NCBI GenBank assembly: GCA_007570785.1
Contig: ML664175.1
Span: 8,348,081 to 8,412,080 of the forward strand
Source: Antilocapra americana
Taxonomy: Eukaryota; Chordata; Mammalia; Artiodactyla; Antilocapridae
DNA length: 64,000 nt
Direction of reading: 5' to 3'
In this document: positions 10,953 through 22,164 of the stretch, piece after piece
Layout: the number at the start of each line of letters is the position of its first letter
Numbering within the stretch: the first letter of the stretch is position 1
Notes under the pieces: generated by a model
The model's database searches: none
What the model saw: the letters and a program-made list of their open reading frames with translations, nothing else
Told to the model about the DNA's origin: nothing
Made by a program: the position numbers and the translations under genes

Positions 10953-12929
10953 GCATGATGACCTGATGAACCTGGGAACCTTCCAGATATTTAGAAATGA
11001 CCAGACATGGAAGATACAACTCTTCTTTCCATTAACCACACCAGACTTTTGCACACCTCAAATACCCTCATCTACTAAACTAGTTACTTGGAAGCTTTGT
11101 AGACCTATCCTAAATCAATCCAAACTTTGGGCATGTCTTCAGTGGTCCTGGGAGGCTCTAGGAAAAGCTACCATGATACTTTGTGTGGTTATAATCCCTG
11201 TACTAAGAGATGTGATAAAGGGCACACACATCTCTCTGAATACTATAGTATCAAAGATTTGGGTACATCATTTGTGGCCAGTCATTCACTAATGCCAATC
11301 CTAGGGGAAAATCCACAAAGGTAAAGCTTATTTAGGCTCCTGCTCACCTTTCCTTTAGTTTCTTATGAATTTTCTACTTTATCTACATCCCACAATCAGC
11401 ACTAATCTGGGTGCAGCTCTACCTCAGCATTTTTATCTGAAACAGGATTTCTCAAAAGCATTTCTTTCCCAGAGAATTCTTTGACCAACTGGTTTGGCAA
11501 AACTCAGAAAATTACATACTCTACCTGGAGATTAATACTGAACCTTGGCATATATAAGACAGAAGAGCCATAGTAAAGATTTTGTTTAATCCTATACTTC
11601 CCAAATATAGGACTGGTCACCCATTCTCATACAAAAATGCATGTTAGCATTCAGTGGAAGTAGAATTTTGTAGAACATTCTTTAGGAAATGCTTTATGAA
11701 ATATTCTTTAGGTAATAATGATTCCTTTTCCCCAGAAGAATGTTAAAGGATGTTTTTAAGACTAAATCATGCCTTCAATACAAATACAAAATATATATCA
11801 CATATTATATTTAACTTATTAGTAAGGGAGCCAATAAGATGTTACAAAAAACCCAAAGGGAGTAGACACACAAAACAAGAAGAAGGAACTCTGAAATGAA
11901 TTTAAAAATAATGTAAAATGGGCTACCTATGTGGCAACAAATAACTGCATTTCATTTAACACTAGTACTTTCCACTTCCATGGGCAAGAATCGTTTGTAT
12001 GATCCTCAGTTTGCCACAATTTTCAGGGTTGTGAAATAAAACATGGAAAGACAGCTATATCCCAGGGTGAAAGAATTAGGCAAGACACCCACCAATCTTC
12101 CTTTGCTCTTTTCAACATCTTTCACAGTTTCTCCTGACAAGTATTTTATTTTTCATGCACAACTTCTAGAGACCAAAAACAAGGAAACACACATAGGCAA
12201 TGGAGAAGATTTAAATACAGGGTCCTGACCATCCTCGAGTCCTACCATCCAAGCAGCCCGTGTCGACATTCTCAATGGCTTACTTCCCTGAAGCAGATGG
12301 GATTTCCATGCTGCCTTCTTAAATAGACCACATAGTGCAACTCACACTCGAATCTCTTTGCTCAGGGCTGCAGTTTCACTTTTTCTCCCCAAATGACTAT
12401 TTCCCCAAATCCTCTGAGATAGCTGGGTAACTTCAGATATTTGAGATGAACATCTCAACACGTTCCAAATTTGCATATGGTACCAGATTCCCCTGAAGTG
12501 TTCCCAGTCCTGTGGAGATCACTACTGTGTGTGGCCACAAAGGACTTTTAATAGAAACATTACACAGGGATTTTTTTTTTTTAAATGTTAGGGCTATAGA
12601 CATCTGCTAAAGCAGAATAAGGTCTAACATGATGCCAGATGAAGTCCTTGCTGTGGAACAGACTTGAAAAGATGGGAGAAATCTCATAAGGCAACTGTTA
12701 CTTCTTTTGCAGGTTTTGGGAATCCCAGGGAGATTGCATATGCTGTATTGCCTACTGCTCAGCTGAAGCAGAAACCCCATATGTGTACCTCAGGGTGTTT
12801 CAAGCTACAATAAAGCGCTCAAGTGGAATAATGATGGTTGCCATTTGTTGCTTGTGACAGAATACTAACTTCACTTTCACAAAATTAAATTCAAGCAGTA
12901 AACTCCTTAGTAAGAAAAAAAATAAAGAA
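10953..12929. other. 2 kb without recognised gene or repeat; candidate conserved interval near 12640-12880
   Basis: No interspersed repeat recognised. 12640-12880 is complex, balanced in composition and free of repeat wording. This is the profile of single-copy DNA that could be conserved non-coding sequence, but nothing in the window proves it. Confidence 0.45.
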
Positions 12930-13198
12930 AACTTTTTATATTGTCATTATTTTTAATATTCAGTTAAAAATAATCACTGATGACAGACCCCATTAAGAAA
13001 TGTAATATTTAAGAAGTTTGAAATGCTGTGAGAATTATCAAAATGTGACACAGAGACATAAAGTGAGCAAATGCTGCTAGATAAAATGGCACCAATAGAC
13101 TTGTAGGAGGCATGGATGCCATGAATCTTCAATTTGAACATAATGCAGTATCTGTGAAGTGCAATTAGGTAAAGGACAATATATTGAGGTATACCTGT
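12930..13198 (-). mobile_element. Tigger1/MER28-like DNA transposon remnant
   Basis: The right part reads aaatgtgacacagagacat, gcagtatctgtgaagtgcaa and ends gaggtatacctgta, the reverse of the Tigger1-type terminus (CAGGCATACCTC...). The left boundary is vague. Non-autonomous ancient mammalian remnant, no transposase frame. Confidence 0.7.
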
Positions 13199-13930
13199 AC
13201 ATACTAAAAGGAAAATTTTTTAATAAATATGAGCATTTGACTTCAGAATGTCAAGAAGAAAATAAAGGTGAACAAATTGAAGAAAAAAACAGTTAGGAAA
13301 TGTTTTAATATATTTCAAATATTTGTGAAGAATATGAAATAGAAGTTGAATATCACATCTTGTATGTGTGGTTTCTATTTTCAACTTATACATATTTTAG
13401 TACTTAGATCTCAGTCAATTAATGTCTCTTAAAGGGAAATAATGGGACCTAATAAAAGGTTACTTAATTCTGTTAAAAAAAAAAAAATAGTTCCTTGGTA
13501 CTACTGAATGGAGCCTTGCCTCATTATCAGTCAGGATGAAAGAGAAGTTTCTAAGTTAGGAAATCTTTTTCTTTTTGTCATAAAGCCTTTTGTTAAACGA
13601 CTAGTGTTTTGGTTTGTTTGGGTGTTTTTTCTATTTTAAGAATGTACAAGTTAAGCCCAGGTTCCCTTGCAGATAATAACTTGAATATCTCTGCTTAAAA
13701 CTAGTCCTGTCCCTTCTGGGTACATCCACCAGAATGTAAAGGGCAGGAACTATGCCAACAGTATTCCCCTATTTTGTCACAAAAGCCTAGCAGAGTATTT
13801 AGAATATAATAATCACACAAATATTTGAATGAGCATGTGTAATGGAATGATTTCTTGAGTGGAAATTATATACATTTGTACTATAAATAAGAATGAAACC
13901 TCAAGCCTTGGGCTGGAGCTATTTAAAAAT
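13199..13930. other. Unassigned A/T-rich sequence
   Basis: Includes a 13-A run at about 13475-13487; otherwise nothing recognised. Confidence 0.55.
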
Positions 13931-13945
13931 CCCTAATACCCATAT

Positions 13946-14154
13946 GTGTGTATGCTAAATTGGGTCCAATTCTTTGCAAACCCATGGACTGCAGCCCACC
14001 AGGTTCTTCTGCCCATGGGATTCTCCAGGCAAAAATACTGCAATGGGTTGTCATTTCCTTCTCCAGGGGATCTTCCTGGCCCAGGGACTGAACCCACATC
14101 TCTGTGTCTCCTGCTTTGGTAGGCAGATTCCTTACAACTGAACCACCTGGGAAG
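13946..14154 (-). mobile_element. Bov-tA SINE, antisense, with 12-15 bp TSD
   Basis: Antisense Bov-tA ending aaccacctgggaag. CCCTAATACCCATAT occurs at 13931-13945 and 14155-14169. The first CCC of the right copy may belong to the SINE, so the TSD is 12-15 bp. Confidence 0.95.
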
Positions 14155-14169
14155 CCCTAATACCCATAT

Positions 14170-14720
14170 AACAAACAGCTAATTATATCCTTCCAGTTGG
14201 CAGAGCCCTGGTAGGGAACACAGTAATACAAGGAAAGAGTTGGAAATTTCACCAAAGAACAAAGAATAAAGAATGAAGGTAAACAATCTATGAAGCAGAG
14301 TGCCAACAGCTTCACATACATTATATTTTTAAATATTTTAAGACTTTTTGCTTTATGATTTTCAACAAATCAGTATTATGTGAAACATTAGAAACACATA
14401 CAAAGAAAAGTCTAATCCTACAAACACCACCCCACCCCACCCAGCTGTCCTATGTTCTGAGATAATCAAGAGAGACCACTTAGTGTGTGTCCCTTCATAC
14501 TTTCTCCTTGCTCAAAAGTTCACATATTTGTAAAATTTATGTTTCTTGACTTTTTTAAAACCAAAATAGCATTACATTTCCCAAATTACTCAGGACGTTG
14601 GTTTTTCTAATAGCTTTTAATGAGTAGTTTCTATTTATACCCAACTTATTTTTCTAAGTATACACTTAAGCATACACTGAGACAATGGAAAAACTCCCTA
14701 TTTTTTATTTTCAGCAAGTT
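14170..14720. other. Unassigned A/T-rich sequence
   Basis: A short C-rich tract (ccaccccaccccacccag, near 14427-14444) stands out; no gene or clear repeat. Confidence 0.5.
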
Positions 14721-14960
14721 AGCAGTTACCTAAAAGACATTGTGCTAAGCAAATTAAGCCAGTTACAGGTGGACAAATATTACATGATTCCACTGACATA
14801 AATTACCTAAATTAGTTAATCCCATAGAAACAGACTAGATTATGGCTTGCCAGGGACTGGACGACAAGAGAAACGGAGTTGATCACTGAGTAGAAAGTGA
14901 TCATTTATGTGAGATGAGTAAACTGTACAGTGTACTGACTGGAATTCTATAATCCCTTCC
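14721..14960 (+). mobile_element. Old L1 3' UTR fragment, sense
   Basis: gacattgtgctaagcaaatt, tgattccactgacat and ggcttgccagggactgg are the standard order of words in L1MA/L1M 3' ends. The same order recurs at 44543-44740. Confidence 0.8.
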
Positions 14961-14984
14961 TTGGACTTCAGACACTAGCTACAA

Positions 14985-15400
14985 ATTCATGTGCCTAACA
15001 CACAGTGAGGTCAAGCAAACTGAAATGTTGGAGTCTGGAGCAGAGAAAAGTTTACTCAAGGCCATGCAAGGAGACGGGTGGCTCATGCCCTGACAAGCCC
15101 CAAACTCCCCAAAAGGTTTCCACAAAGCACTTTTAAAAGCCAGGTAAAGCAGGTGGGTCACAAGGTCTGTCATTAGCTTGTGTACAGTTCTCTGATTGGC
15201 TGATGGTGAGATAGCAGGGTGGTATCAGAGAGGTTAACATTATTAGTCCTTAGGGTTTTTCAGGCCTAGGGCTATTTGCTCATGGTTGTCAAGTAGTTAA
15301 CATCTTCCATTCGTTAGAGATGGGGAGGTTTTTCACATCTGCAAAATAACTCAGGAAATATGCATCAAATACTGTCATCTAGGTACTTCAGAGAGGAGCT
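14985..15400 (-). mobile_element. Old ERV LTR, antisense (class I-like)
   Basis: On the minus strand the left part reads as U5: GAGTAAACTTTTCTCTGCTCC followed by a T/G-rich stretch ending near TTGACCTCACTGTG. A CAAT-like gattggctg lies at 15193-15201 (plus strand). Ends are eroded, no TSD seen, subfamily not assigned. Confidence 0.6.
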
Positions 15401-15459
15401 AAAACAGAGGACAGGGGGAAGGCCTATACATATCCCCTGCTCTCCAGCCCCAGAAAGCC

Positions 15460-15955
15460 CCAAGGATCCTGCTTGGAAACACAGCGTGTTTCCTGTACTA
15501 CTGACTGGCTACAAATCAGATGTTCCCACAACCCCCTCTGTGGGTTCAATTAATTTGCTAGAGTGACTCACAGGACTCAGAGAAACATTTTACTTACTAG
15601 ATCACTAGTTTATTATAAAAAGAGAGATAATGAACAGCCAGATGGAAGGATTCAAGAGATATACAGGGCAAGTTCTGTGAGAAGGGTTGTGAAGCTTCCT
15701 TGTCTGCTGGGAGCACAGCCTTCCCAAATCACCAGTGGTCACTAGTCTGGGAAGTCTCCAAATCCTGCCCTTTGGAGGTTTAACGGAGGCTTCATTATAT
15801 AGGCATGATTGATTAAGTCATTGAGTGTTGGTAATTATGCAACCTTCCGCCCCTTTCCCTGCCTCAGTCATCAGGAGGTGGGGTTGTAAATCCTTTAATT
15901 ACAAGGTTTTTATCAGACAACTGGTCCTATCCTCAGGTGCTTTCTAAATGTTACC
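15460..15955 (-). mobile_element. Second old ERV LTR, antisense
   Basis: Carries the words gagtgactcacaggactcag, the minus-strand poly(A) signal ATAATAAA around gtttattataaaaa (15608-15621), gaacagccagatgg, and ataggcatgattgattaagt. These are the fixed order in a widespread mammalian LTR. Subfamily unassigned. Confidence 0.6.
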
Positions 15956-15998
15956 TCCTTAACATAACAAAGGGCTTCCCTGGTTACTCAAAGGGTAA

Positions 15999-17430
15999 GT
16001 TCATTTCAGTCTCTCAGTCAGGTCCCACTCTGTGACACCATGGACTGCAGCACACCAGGCTTCCGTCACCAACTCCCAGAGCCTACTCAAACTCATGTCC
16101 ATTGAGTTGGTGATGCAATCCAGCCATCTCATCCTCTGTCGTCTCCTTCTCCTCCTGCCTTCAATCTTTCCCAGCATCACAGTCTTTTCCAATGAGTCGG
16201 TTCCTCACACCAGGTGACCAAATATTGGAGTTTCAGCTTCCATCAATCCTTCCAATGAATACCCAGGACTGATCTCCTTTAGGATGGACTGGTCGGATCT
16301 CCTTGCAGTCCAAGGGACTCTCAAGAGTCTTCTCCAACACCACACTTCAAAAACATCAATTCTTCGGCACTCAGCTTTCTTTATAGTCCAACTCTCACAT
16401 CCATACATGACTACTGGGAAAACCATAGCTTTGACTAGATGGACCTTTGTTGGCAAAGTAACGTCTCTGCTTTTTAATATGCTATCTAGGTTGGTCATAA
16501 CTTTCCTTTCAAGGAGTGTCTTTTTATTTCATGGCTACAATCACCATCTGCAGTGATTTTGGAGACTAAGAAAATAAAATCTCTCACTGTTTCCATTGTT
16601 TCCCCACCTATTTGCCATGAAGTGATGGGACCGGATGCAGTGATGTTAGTTTTTTGAATGATGAGTATTTAAGCCAGCTTTTTAACTCTCCTCTTTCATC
16701 CTCATCAAGAGGCTCTTCAGTTCCTCTTCACTTCTGCCATAAGAGTGGTGTCATCTGCATATCTGAGGTTATTGATATTTCTCCCGGCAATCTTGGTTCT
16801 AGTGTGTGCTTCCTTCAGCCCAGCATTTCTCATGATGTACTCTGCATATAAGTTAAATAAGCAGGGTGACTATATACAGCCTTGAAGTAATCCTTTCCCG
16901 ATTTGTAAACAGTCTGCTGTTCCATGTCCAGTTCTAACTGTTACTTCTTGACCTGCATACAGATTTCTCAGAAGGCAGGTCAGGAGGTCTGGTATTCCTC
17001 TCTCTCTAAGAATTTTCCACAGTTTGTTGTGATCCACACAGTCAAAGGCTTTGGCATAGTCAATAAAACAAAAGTAGATGTTTTTCTGGAACTCTTGCTT
17101 TTTCGATGATCCAGCAAATGTTGGCAATTAGCTCTCTTGTTCCTATGCCTTTTCTAAACCCAGCTTGAACATCTGGAAATTCATGGTTCTTATACTGTTG
17201 AAGCCTGACTTGGAGAATTTTGAGTATTACTTTGCTAGCATGTGAAATGAGTGCAATTGTGTGGTAGTTTGAACATTCTCTGGCATTGCCTTCCTTTGGG
17301 ATTGGAATGAAAACTGACCCTTTCCAGTCCTGTGGCCACTGCTTCATTTTCCAGATTTACTGACATATTGAGTGTAGCACTTTCACAGCATCATCTTTTA
17401 GCATTTGAAGTAGCTCAACTGGAATTCCAT
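15999..17430 (-). mobile_element. BovB LINE, antisense, nested in a Bov-tA SINE
   Basis: A 1432-bp 5'-truncated BovB from its 3' end (ttcatttcagtctctcagtc) to the RT N-terminal region. Direct repeats CAAAGGGTAA (15989-15998) and CAGAGGGTAA (17431-17440) match at 9 of 10 positions and are its TSD. It is therefore younger than the host SINE. Confidence 0.95.
16205..17347 (-). pseudogene. BovB RT and C-terminal frames, broken
   Basis: Minus-strand pieces of the BovB protein in several frames. 17060-17347 has QDWKGSVFIPIPKEGNARE and FPDVQAGFRKGIGTRELIA. 16870-17127 has FCFIDYAKAFDCVDHNKLW (RT aspartate-containing block) and PDLLTCLLRNLYAGQEVTV. 16205-16498 has [14 protein letters not shown] and [11 protein letters not shown]. 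Frames change at about 17100 and again between 16870 and 16500. The YxDD block at about 16770-16800 is not in an open frame. Non-functional. Confidence 0.85.
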
Positions 17431-17717
17431 CAGAGGGTAAAATGTCTGCCAGAAATGTGGGAGATGTGGGTTTGATACCTAGGTTGGGAAGATCCCCTGG
17501 AGAAAGAAATGGCAACCCCCTTCAGTACTCTTGCCTGAAAAATCCCATGGACGGAGCAGTCTGGTAGCCACAGTCCACAGGGTATCAAAGAGCGGGACAC
17601 GACTGAGGGATTTCACTCTCACTTTCTCTAATGTAACAAGAGACACCTTCAGTTGCTCTCTTCATAAGGGAAATTCCAAGAGTTTGGAAAGCTCTGTGCC
17701 AGAAAGGAGACAAAGGT

Positions 17718-18022
17718 AGAATATAGTTGGCTCTGCATCCATGAGTTCCACAGAAAGGATTCAACTAGTCTCAAAAGCAAAATACTCAGAAAAAAATTCC
17801 AGGAGTCTAAAAAGCAAAACTTTAATTTGTCACATGCCAGCAACCAGTTACATTTATTTCATATTAAATATTTTAGGTAATCAAGAGAAGGTCTAAAGAG
17901 GATATGCATAGTTTATGGGCAAATCCTTGCCATTACATGTAAGAAATGTATGCATCTTTGCATTTTGGTACCCACAGGGGTCCTGGAACAAATTCTCCAT
18001 GACTATCGAGGGATGACTGTAT
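17718..18022. mobile_element. Tigger-type non-autonomous DNA transposon
   Basis: The left end reads agttggctctgcatccatga, and the right end ggtacccacaggggtcctgg then gagggatgactgta. These are diverged inverted termini of a mammalian TcMar-Tigger/MER2-like element. About 305 bp, no transposase. Confidence 0.7.
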
Positions 18023-18257
18023 ACAGCTGTGATTTGAACAATCAGTTTTGAACTGTGAAGGTCAATTTATACACAGTTTTGTTTTTTTTTTTTCCCCAAT
18101 AAATATGTACTACAGTTCTACACAACTCACTGTTGGTTGAATCCACAAATGCAGAATTGCAGATAAGAAGGGCTGACTACAAAGTCACATGTCGATTATC
18201 AACTGTACAGGAGTTTATGACCCTAATTCCTGCATTGTTCAAAGATCAACTGTATGT
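18023..18257. mobile_element. Second Tigger-type DNA transposon remnant
   Basis: Starts ctgtgatttgaacaatcagt and ends cattgttcaaagatcaactgta, with the internal words ccaataaatatgtactaca and gttggttgaatccacaaatg. Wording shared with the element at 27628-27837. Confidence 0.65.
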
Positions 18258-18748
18258 TTCTTAATTGCATCACACTGACACAATATTTTTTAGCTTAATG
18301 GAAACCTGCAATACATTGCCCCTTGTAGCTGTCTTTTCCCTGTAGGATAAAGTTTCTGAAGCTAACCTATGTTGTTGAATGTATCAATATTCTTTTTTAT
18401 TGCTGAAGAGTATATTCCATTTTATGGATACTCAAGAAAGTGATTACTCACTAATTAGTGGTCATTTTTATTGTTTCCAGTTCAAGTTAACAGCGCCAGT
18501 AAAGCTGCCATTAATATCTGCTAACACATGTTAGCATGTGTGGAGCATAACAGCAGAATAGTCATCTTATACTGGGAAAGTCCTTTCAAGATAAGACACC
18601 CTCTCCCAAAGGAAATAAGCAGCAGTCACAAGCAGTGACATTCAGGACAATTGAGCTATGGCACACCCAGCCCTAATCACCATATGGGTGGAACATTAAC
18701 CCAAGGATGACCAGAAGGGACCATAAAAGGAGTCCAGGTTCTCTCCCC

Positions 18749-18986
18749 GGGGGTGGGATGTGTGTGGGGGGTGTGGGGGGGTGTGGGGGGCTGTGTGTGG
18801 GTGGGTGGGTGTGTGTGGGTGGGTGGGTGTGTGTGGGTGTGGGTGGGTGGGTGGGTGTGGGTGTGTGTGTGGGTGGGTGGGGGTGGGGGTGTGTGTGTGG
18901 GTGTGTGTGGGTGTGTGTGTGGGGGTGTGTGTGTGGGGGGGTGTGGGGGTGGATGGGTGGGTGGGGGTGTGGGGTGTGTGTGTGTA
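18749..18986. repeat. G/T-only minisatellite, GGGTGT-like
   Basis: About 238 bp in which the plus strand is almost wholly G and T, built from irregular GTGTGGG and GGGTGGGTGGGTGT units. Long frames on both strands (His-Thr-Pro or Gly-Val-Trp-Cys repeats) are artefacts of the repeat. Many G-runs of 3-6 on one strand could form G-quadruplexes. Confidence 0.95.
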
Positions 18987-19057
18987 CACATTTTCGTTTC
19001 TCTTGGGTAAACACCTAAGAGTGGAATAGTCATGATGAATAAATCAGCTAGTAACTA

Positions 19058-19180
19058 GACTTTCCTGATGGCCAAGCAATTAAGACTCTGCTTCCACTTC
19101 AGGGGACCCAGCTTCCATTCCTGGATTGAGGAAATAAGATCTTGTATGCTTCAACACCAAAAAAAGAAAAAGAAAAAAAA
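19058..19180 (+). mobile_element. CHR-type SINE, sense
   Basis: Starts gactttcctgatggccaagc, continues aattaagactctgcttccac and ends in an A-rich tail (aaaaaaagaaaaagaaaaaa). This is the tRNA-derived CHR family of cetartiodactyls. agctagtaac (19046-19055) and agctgctaataac (19180-19192) look like a diverged TSD. Confidence 0.8.
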
Positions 19181-19444
19181 GCTGCTAATAACACTTTCAC
19201 ATAATTCTTGGTGTGCACATATGTTTTTAATTTCTTTAGTTGTGAAACTGCTGGGCCATTTGGCAAAAGGATATTTAACTTCACAAGAAACCACCCAACT
19301 TTTCTAGAGTAGCTGCACCATTTTTCATTCCCACCAGCAACCTGCAAGACTTTTTCAGTCATTCCCCAACATTGCCAGCACTCAGTGTTGCAACTCTTCT
19401 TTGGTTCTTCTAGAAGTGGGCCAATCAGAGGATGGGATTCCTGG

Positions 19445-20640
19445 AGGGCACATCTTAACATGCTTGGATGATTTTTGAAAACAAGTGTATTTCTATCGTT
19501 TCTCCCACAACAATTACCCAAGGCATGGTGCAAGAAGAAGACACATCATCACCACACACATCGGTGTTCTGCCTCGGGCCCAGGAAGCCAGTGATAAAAT
19601 GATAAGAAGGGGCATCAACATCACTTTACATTCACCTATATCATCCATACAACTCTCAAGGGGCACTCTTTCCTCTCATTTAATGCTTGCTGTTTTGCTC
19701 TAATCAGTTGAAAGTTATGATTGCGCCATGGAAAACCTTGAAAAGCCATTCTTTAATCTCTGTTGATAATTAAAAGCCATTTTATAACAGTTGTTTTGGT
19801 TATTGCTGTTTAGCACTTAGAAGACATTGCTTCTTTTTCTTTGGGAACTTAAATGGCTGTCCTGAAATGAGGACCCTTATATTAGGTCTTCTTACATATA
19901 TCAAAGCATTTTCTAATAGGTTTCCCAATGAGGAAATGATGCAATACCTCACTCGTCATCTGAAATCCCTCTGCATGGTTTGCCTAAATTGTGCAGCAGT
20001 GACTAGAAAATAATTTAAGCAGTGACATCCCCCAGCACCACCACCCCCACCCTCCACTGGGAGGCTTTACCACAAGCACCGATCCTGGCTCCTTACACCT
20101 AGTCAGGGACTTCAGTAGAAATGCTACCCAAGTTCAGTGTTTCTAGGAACTTCCCAACTTGCAGGAAAAGCGTTCCTTCATCATGAAAACTGAGCCAGGT
20201 AAGGAGGAATAACAAGGATAGAAATCTTAAAGGGAACCAATCTCCAACCCCAGGTCCCTATCCACCTTAGTTCAATTGTATTTACTTGAGATTTTCAGTG
20301 TGATTGTCTCTCACCATCCTGCCTTTGAGGTAAGAGAGGCCTAATGGAATCACAGAGCCAAGTGCTGTTCCCAAGACTTGCATGCCCAATATTGGCATTT
20401 TCCTCTCTCCCTGGGGAGGCCTGTGTGTCTGGAAAGTATCTTGATGAGTCAGAGATCACACTGAATTTCAGAGCCAGAGGTGGAAAGCGAATTCTATCCA
20501 ATCGCCAGCCCAAACTTGGCTGAATCCCATTTACAGATCAAAGAGTGCTCTACCTCAAGGACACAGTGAAAATTCAACTGACGCCTGGATGGTTGACATA
20601 ATGAAACAGAAGCACCCTACTCTTCACTACAAAATCACTT
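19445..20640. other. Unassigned sequence
   Basis: No repeat or gene recognised. A C-rich patch (caccacccccaccctcc) lies near 20038-20056. A minus frame at 19099-19533 runs across the CHR tail and L1 and is not a gene. Confidence 0.55.
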
Positions 20641-20816
20641 TTTGTGGTTTATTGTAAAAGAAAATTTTAGGCATTAAATGTACAAAGAACATTTTATCTC
20701 CTGTGTTTCTACCATTCAATTCAAAAAATAAAACACGGTCTATCCATTTGAAATCTCCCATGTGTTCCTCCCTGATCCATCACCTTCTCCTGCTACCCAC
20801 CCCTATCTTTAAAGGT

Positions 20817-20882
20817 TTGCTGTTGTTCAGTCACTCAATCGTGTCTAACTCCTTGTCCTTCACTATCTTCTGGAGTTTCAAA
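20817..20882 (-). mobile_element. 66-bp BovB-type 3' micro-insertion with 9-bp TSD
   Basis: ttgttcagtcactcaatcgt and gtccttcactatcttctgga are two pieces of the BovB 3' terminus with the intervening CCCCATGG region missing. Perfect TSD TTTAAAGGT at 20808-20816 and 20883-20891. Confidence 0.85.
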
Positions 20883-21239
20883 TTTAAAGGTAATTACTCT
20901 CAGAGTTTGTCATAGTGCAAAAAAATTAAGAAATGCTTGGTGATATGTATGGATCGCTAGGCAGTATGTTTGATATGCTTTTAAATTTTACATTCTTGCT
21001 GTGATGCTGTGTATAGTCTTCTCCAGCTTCACTTCTTTGGCCAATTTCTGACTTATACACAGTATTCTATTTTATAGTTATACCATAATTTTGTATTCAT
21101 TCTCCCACTGATAGACAACTAGGTTCTTTCCAGTTTTGTTTTTAGTTTTTAAATACAAACATAGCTACTGTAAGTCCTATTCTACATATCTCCTTGTGTA
21201 TCTGAAGGAGACTCTATTTAGGGTATGTATTGAAGGGAT

Positions 21240-21987
21240 CCAAAGAAAGCCATCCCAGAATGTGCCACTTTGGCATGTGGCTTATTTTGCACTAACATCA
21301 ATCAAGCCCCAATGGACTCATGAAAACCTCTTTACCTCCCCCTTGTAAGAATTTAGATGAGGAGGCTGGTTCAGAAAAAGAATTCCCACCAGAGATAACT
21401 ACAGAGTATGGGATAGTGTGGTAAGCTGTACGTGCATGCTCAGTTTCTCAGTCATGTTCAACTCTTTGTGACCCCATGGATTACTGCCCACCAAGCTCCT
21501 TCTGTCCATGGGATTATCCTGGCAAGAATACTGGAACGGGTTGCCATTTCCTCCTCCAGGGGATCTTCCCAATCCAGCAATCAAACTAGTATCTCTTGCG
21601 TTGGCAGGAGGGTTCTTTACCAATGAGCCACTTGGGAAACCCCAAGGGTAAGGTGGGGGAGCTCAATAGGACTTCTTTGTTCAAAGTCCTTTCTGTGCCC
21701 CATTGTTTCTGTGAGGCATGGAAAATATCTGTTCACCTCGTATTTGCTCGTCCCATCTTCCTCCCCTTTGTAGTTCCAGACACCTACCCCCTCTCCTTAG
21801 TTCAGGATGGCATATAAGCCTCAACGGTCTCGCTGTCTAGGAGCCACTCTTTTGTCTATGTGAGTGCCCATACATACAAAATTAAATGTTCTTTCTCTTC
21901 TTATTCTGTCTTATGTCAATTAACAGACCAGCCAAAACAACCTAATAGGAGAGAAGTAAATGTTCCCTCTCCTACAATATCTAAAAA
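21240..21987 (+). mobile_element. ERV LTR, sense, in the old L1
   Basis: About 535 bp of LTR when the internal SINE is removed. Promoter-like tggcatataagcctc at about 21809-21823, then gtgagtgcccatacataca and a polyadenylation-type aaattaaatgttctttctct (21880-21899). L1 text stops at about 21238 and restarts at about 21988. Terminal dinucleotides and TSD are unclear; class I or MaLR-like, not named. Confidence 0.65.
21431..21643 (-). mobile_element. Bov-tA SINE, antisense, inside the LTR
   Basis: Full-length antisense copy from ctcagtttctcagtcatgtt to gagccacttgggaaacccc. GGTAAG at 21420-21425 and 21647-21652 is a possible 6-bp TSD. With the LTR and L1 this is a third nesting level. Confidence 0.93.
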
Positions 21988-22164
21988 CAGGGCTGCTGAA
22001 TCAGAGAATAAACACTTTAAACCTATCAAGATTGTCAGATTGTACCCCAAAAGGATTCTGCCATTTTATATTTACACCAAAATTGCAGAAGAGTTCCTAT
22101 GGCTCTCTAGTCTAACATTTGCCTTTCTGATGGCTGTGAGATGGTATGCATGTATATTTTTATT

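Larger units (their letters stand above)
15972..17628 (+). mobile_element. Bov-tA SINE, sense, split by a BovB
   Basis: The head (gggcttccctggttactca, 15972-15998) and the body (17431-17628) are one SINE separated by 1432 bp of antisense BovB. Removing 15999-17430 and one copy of the repeat CA(A/G)AGGGTAA restores the normal order. The SINE has its own older TSD: taacataacaaa (15960-15971) against taatgtaacaag (17629-17640), 9 of 12 matching. Confidence 0.9.
18356..19440 (-). mobile_element. Old L1, antisense, interrupted
   Basis: Recognisable antisense L1 ORF2 3' region in blocks: 18356-18530 (attgctgaagagtatattcc, gtttccagttcaag), about 18987-19050 (gtttctcttgggtaaacacc), and 19200-19440 (tagctgcaccatttttcattcccaccagca). 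Between them lie unassigned sequence (18560-18748), the G/T minisatellite and a CHR SINE. The second and third blocks partly repeat the same L1 segment, so a duplication or two copies is possible. Confidence 0.65.

Noticed and set aside
18673..19033. Several long frames on both strands (His-Thr-Pro repeats, Gly-Val-Cys-Trp repeats)
   Set aside because: They are translations of the G/T-only minisatellite, open in all frames because the repeat contains no stop words.
19099..19533. 144-codon minus frame
   Set aside because: Runs through a CHR SINE tail and antisense L1; chance opening.
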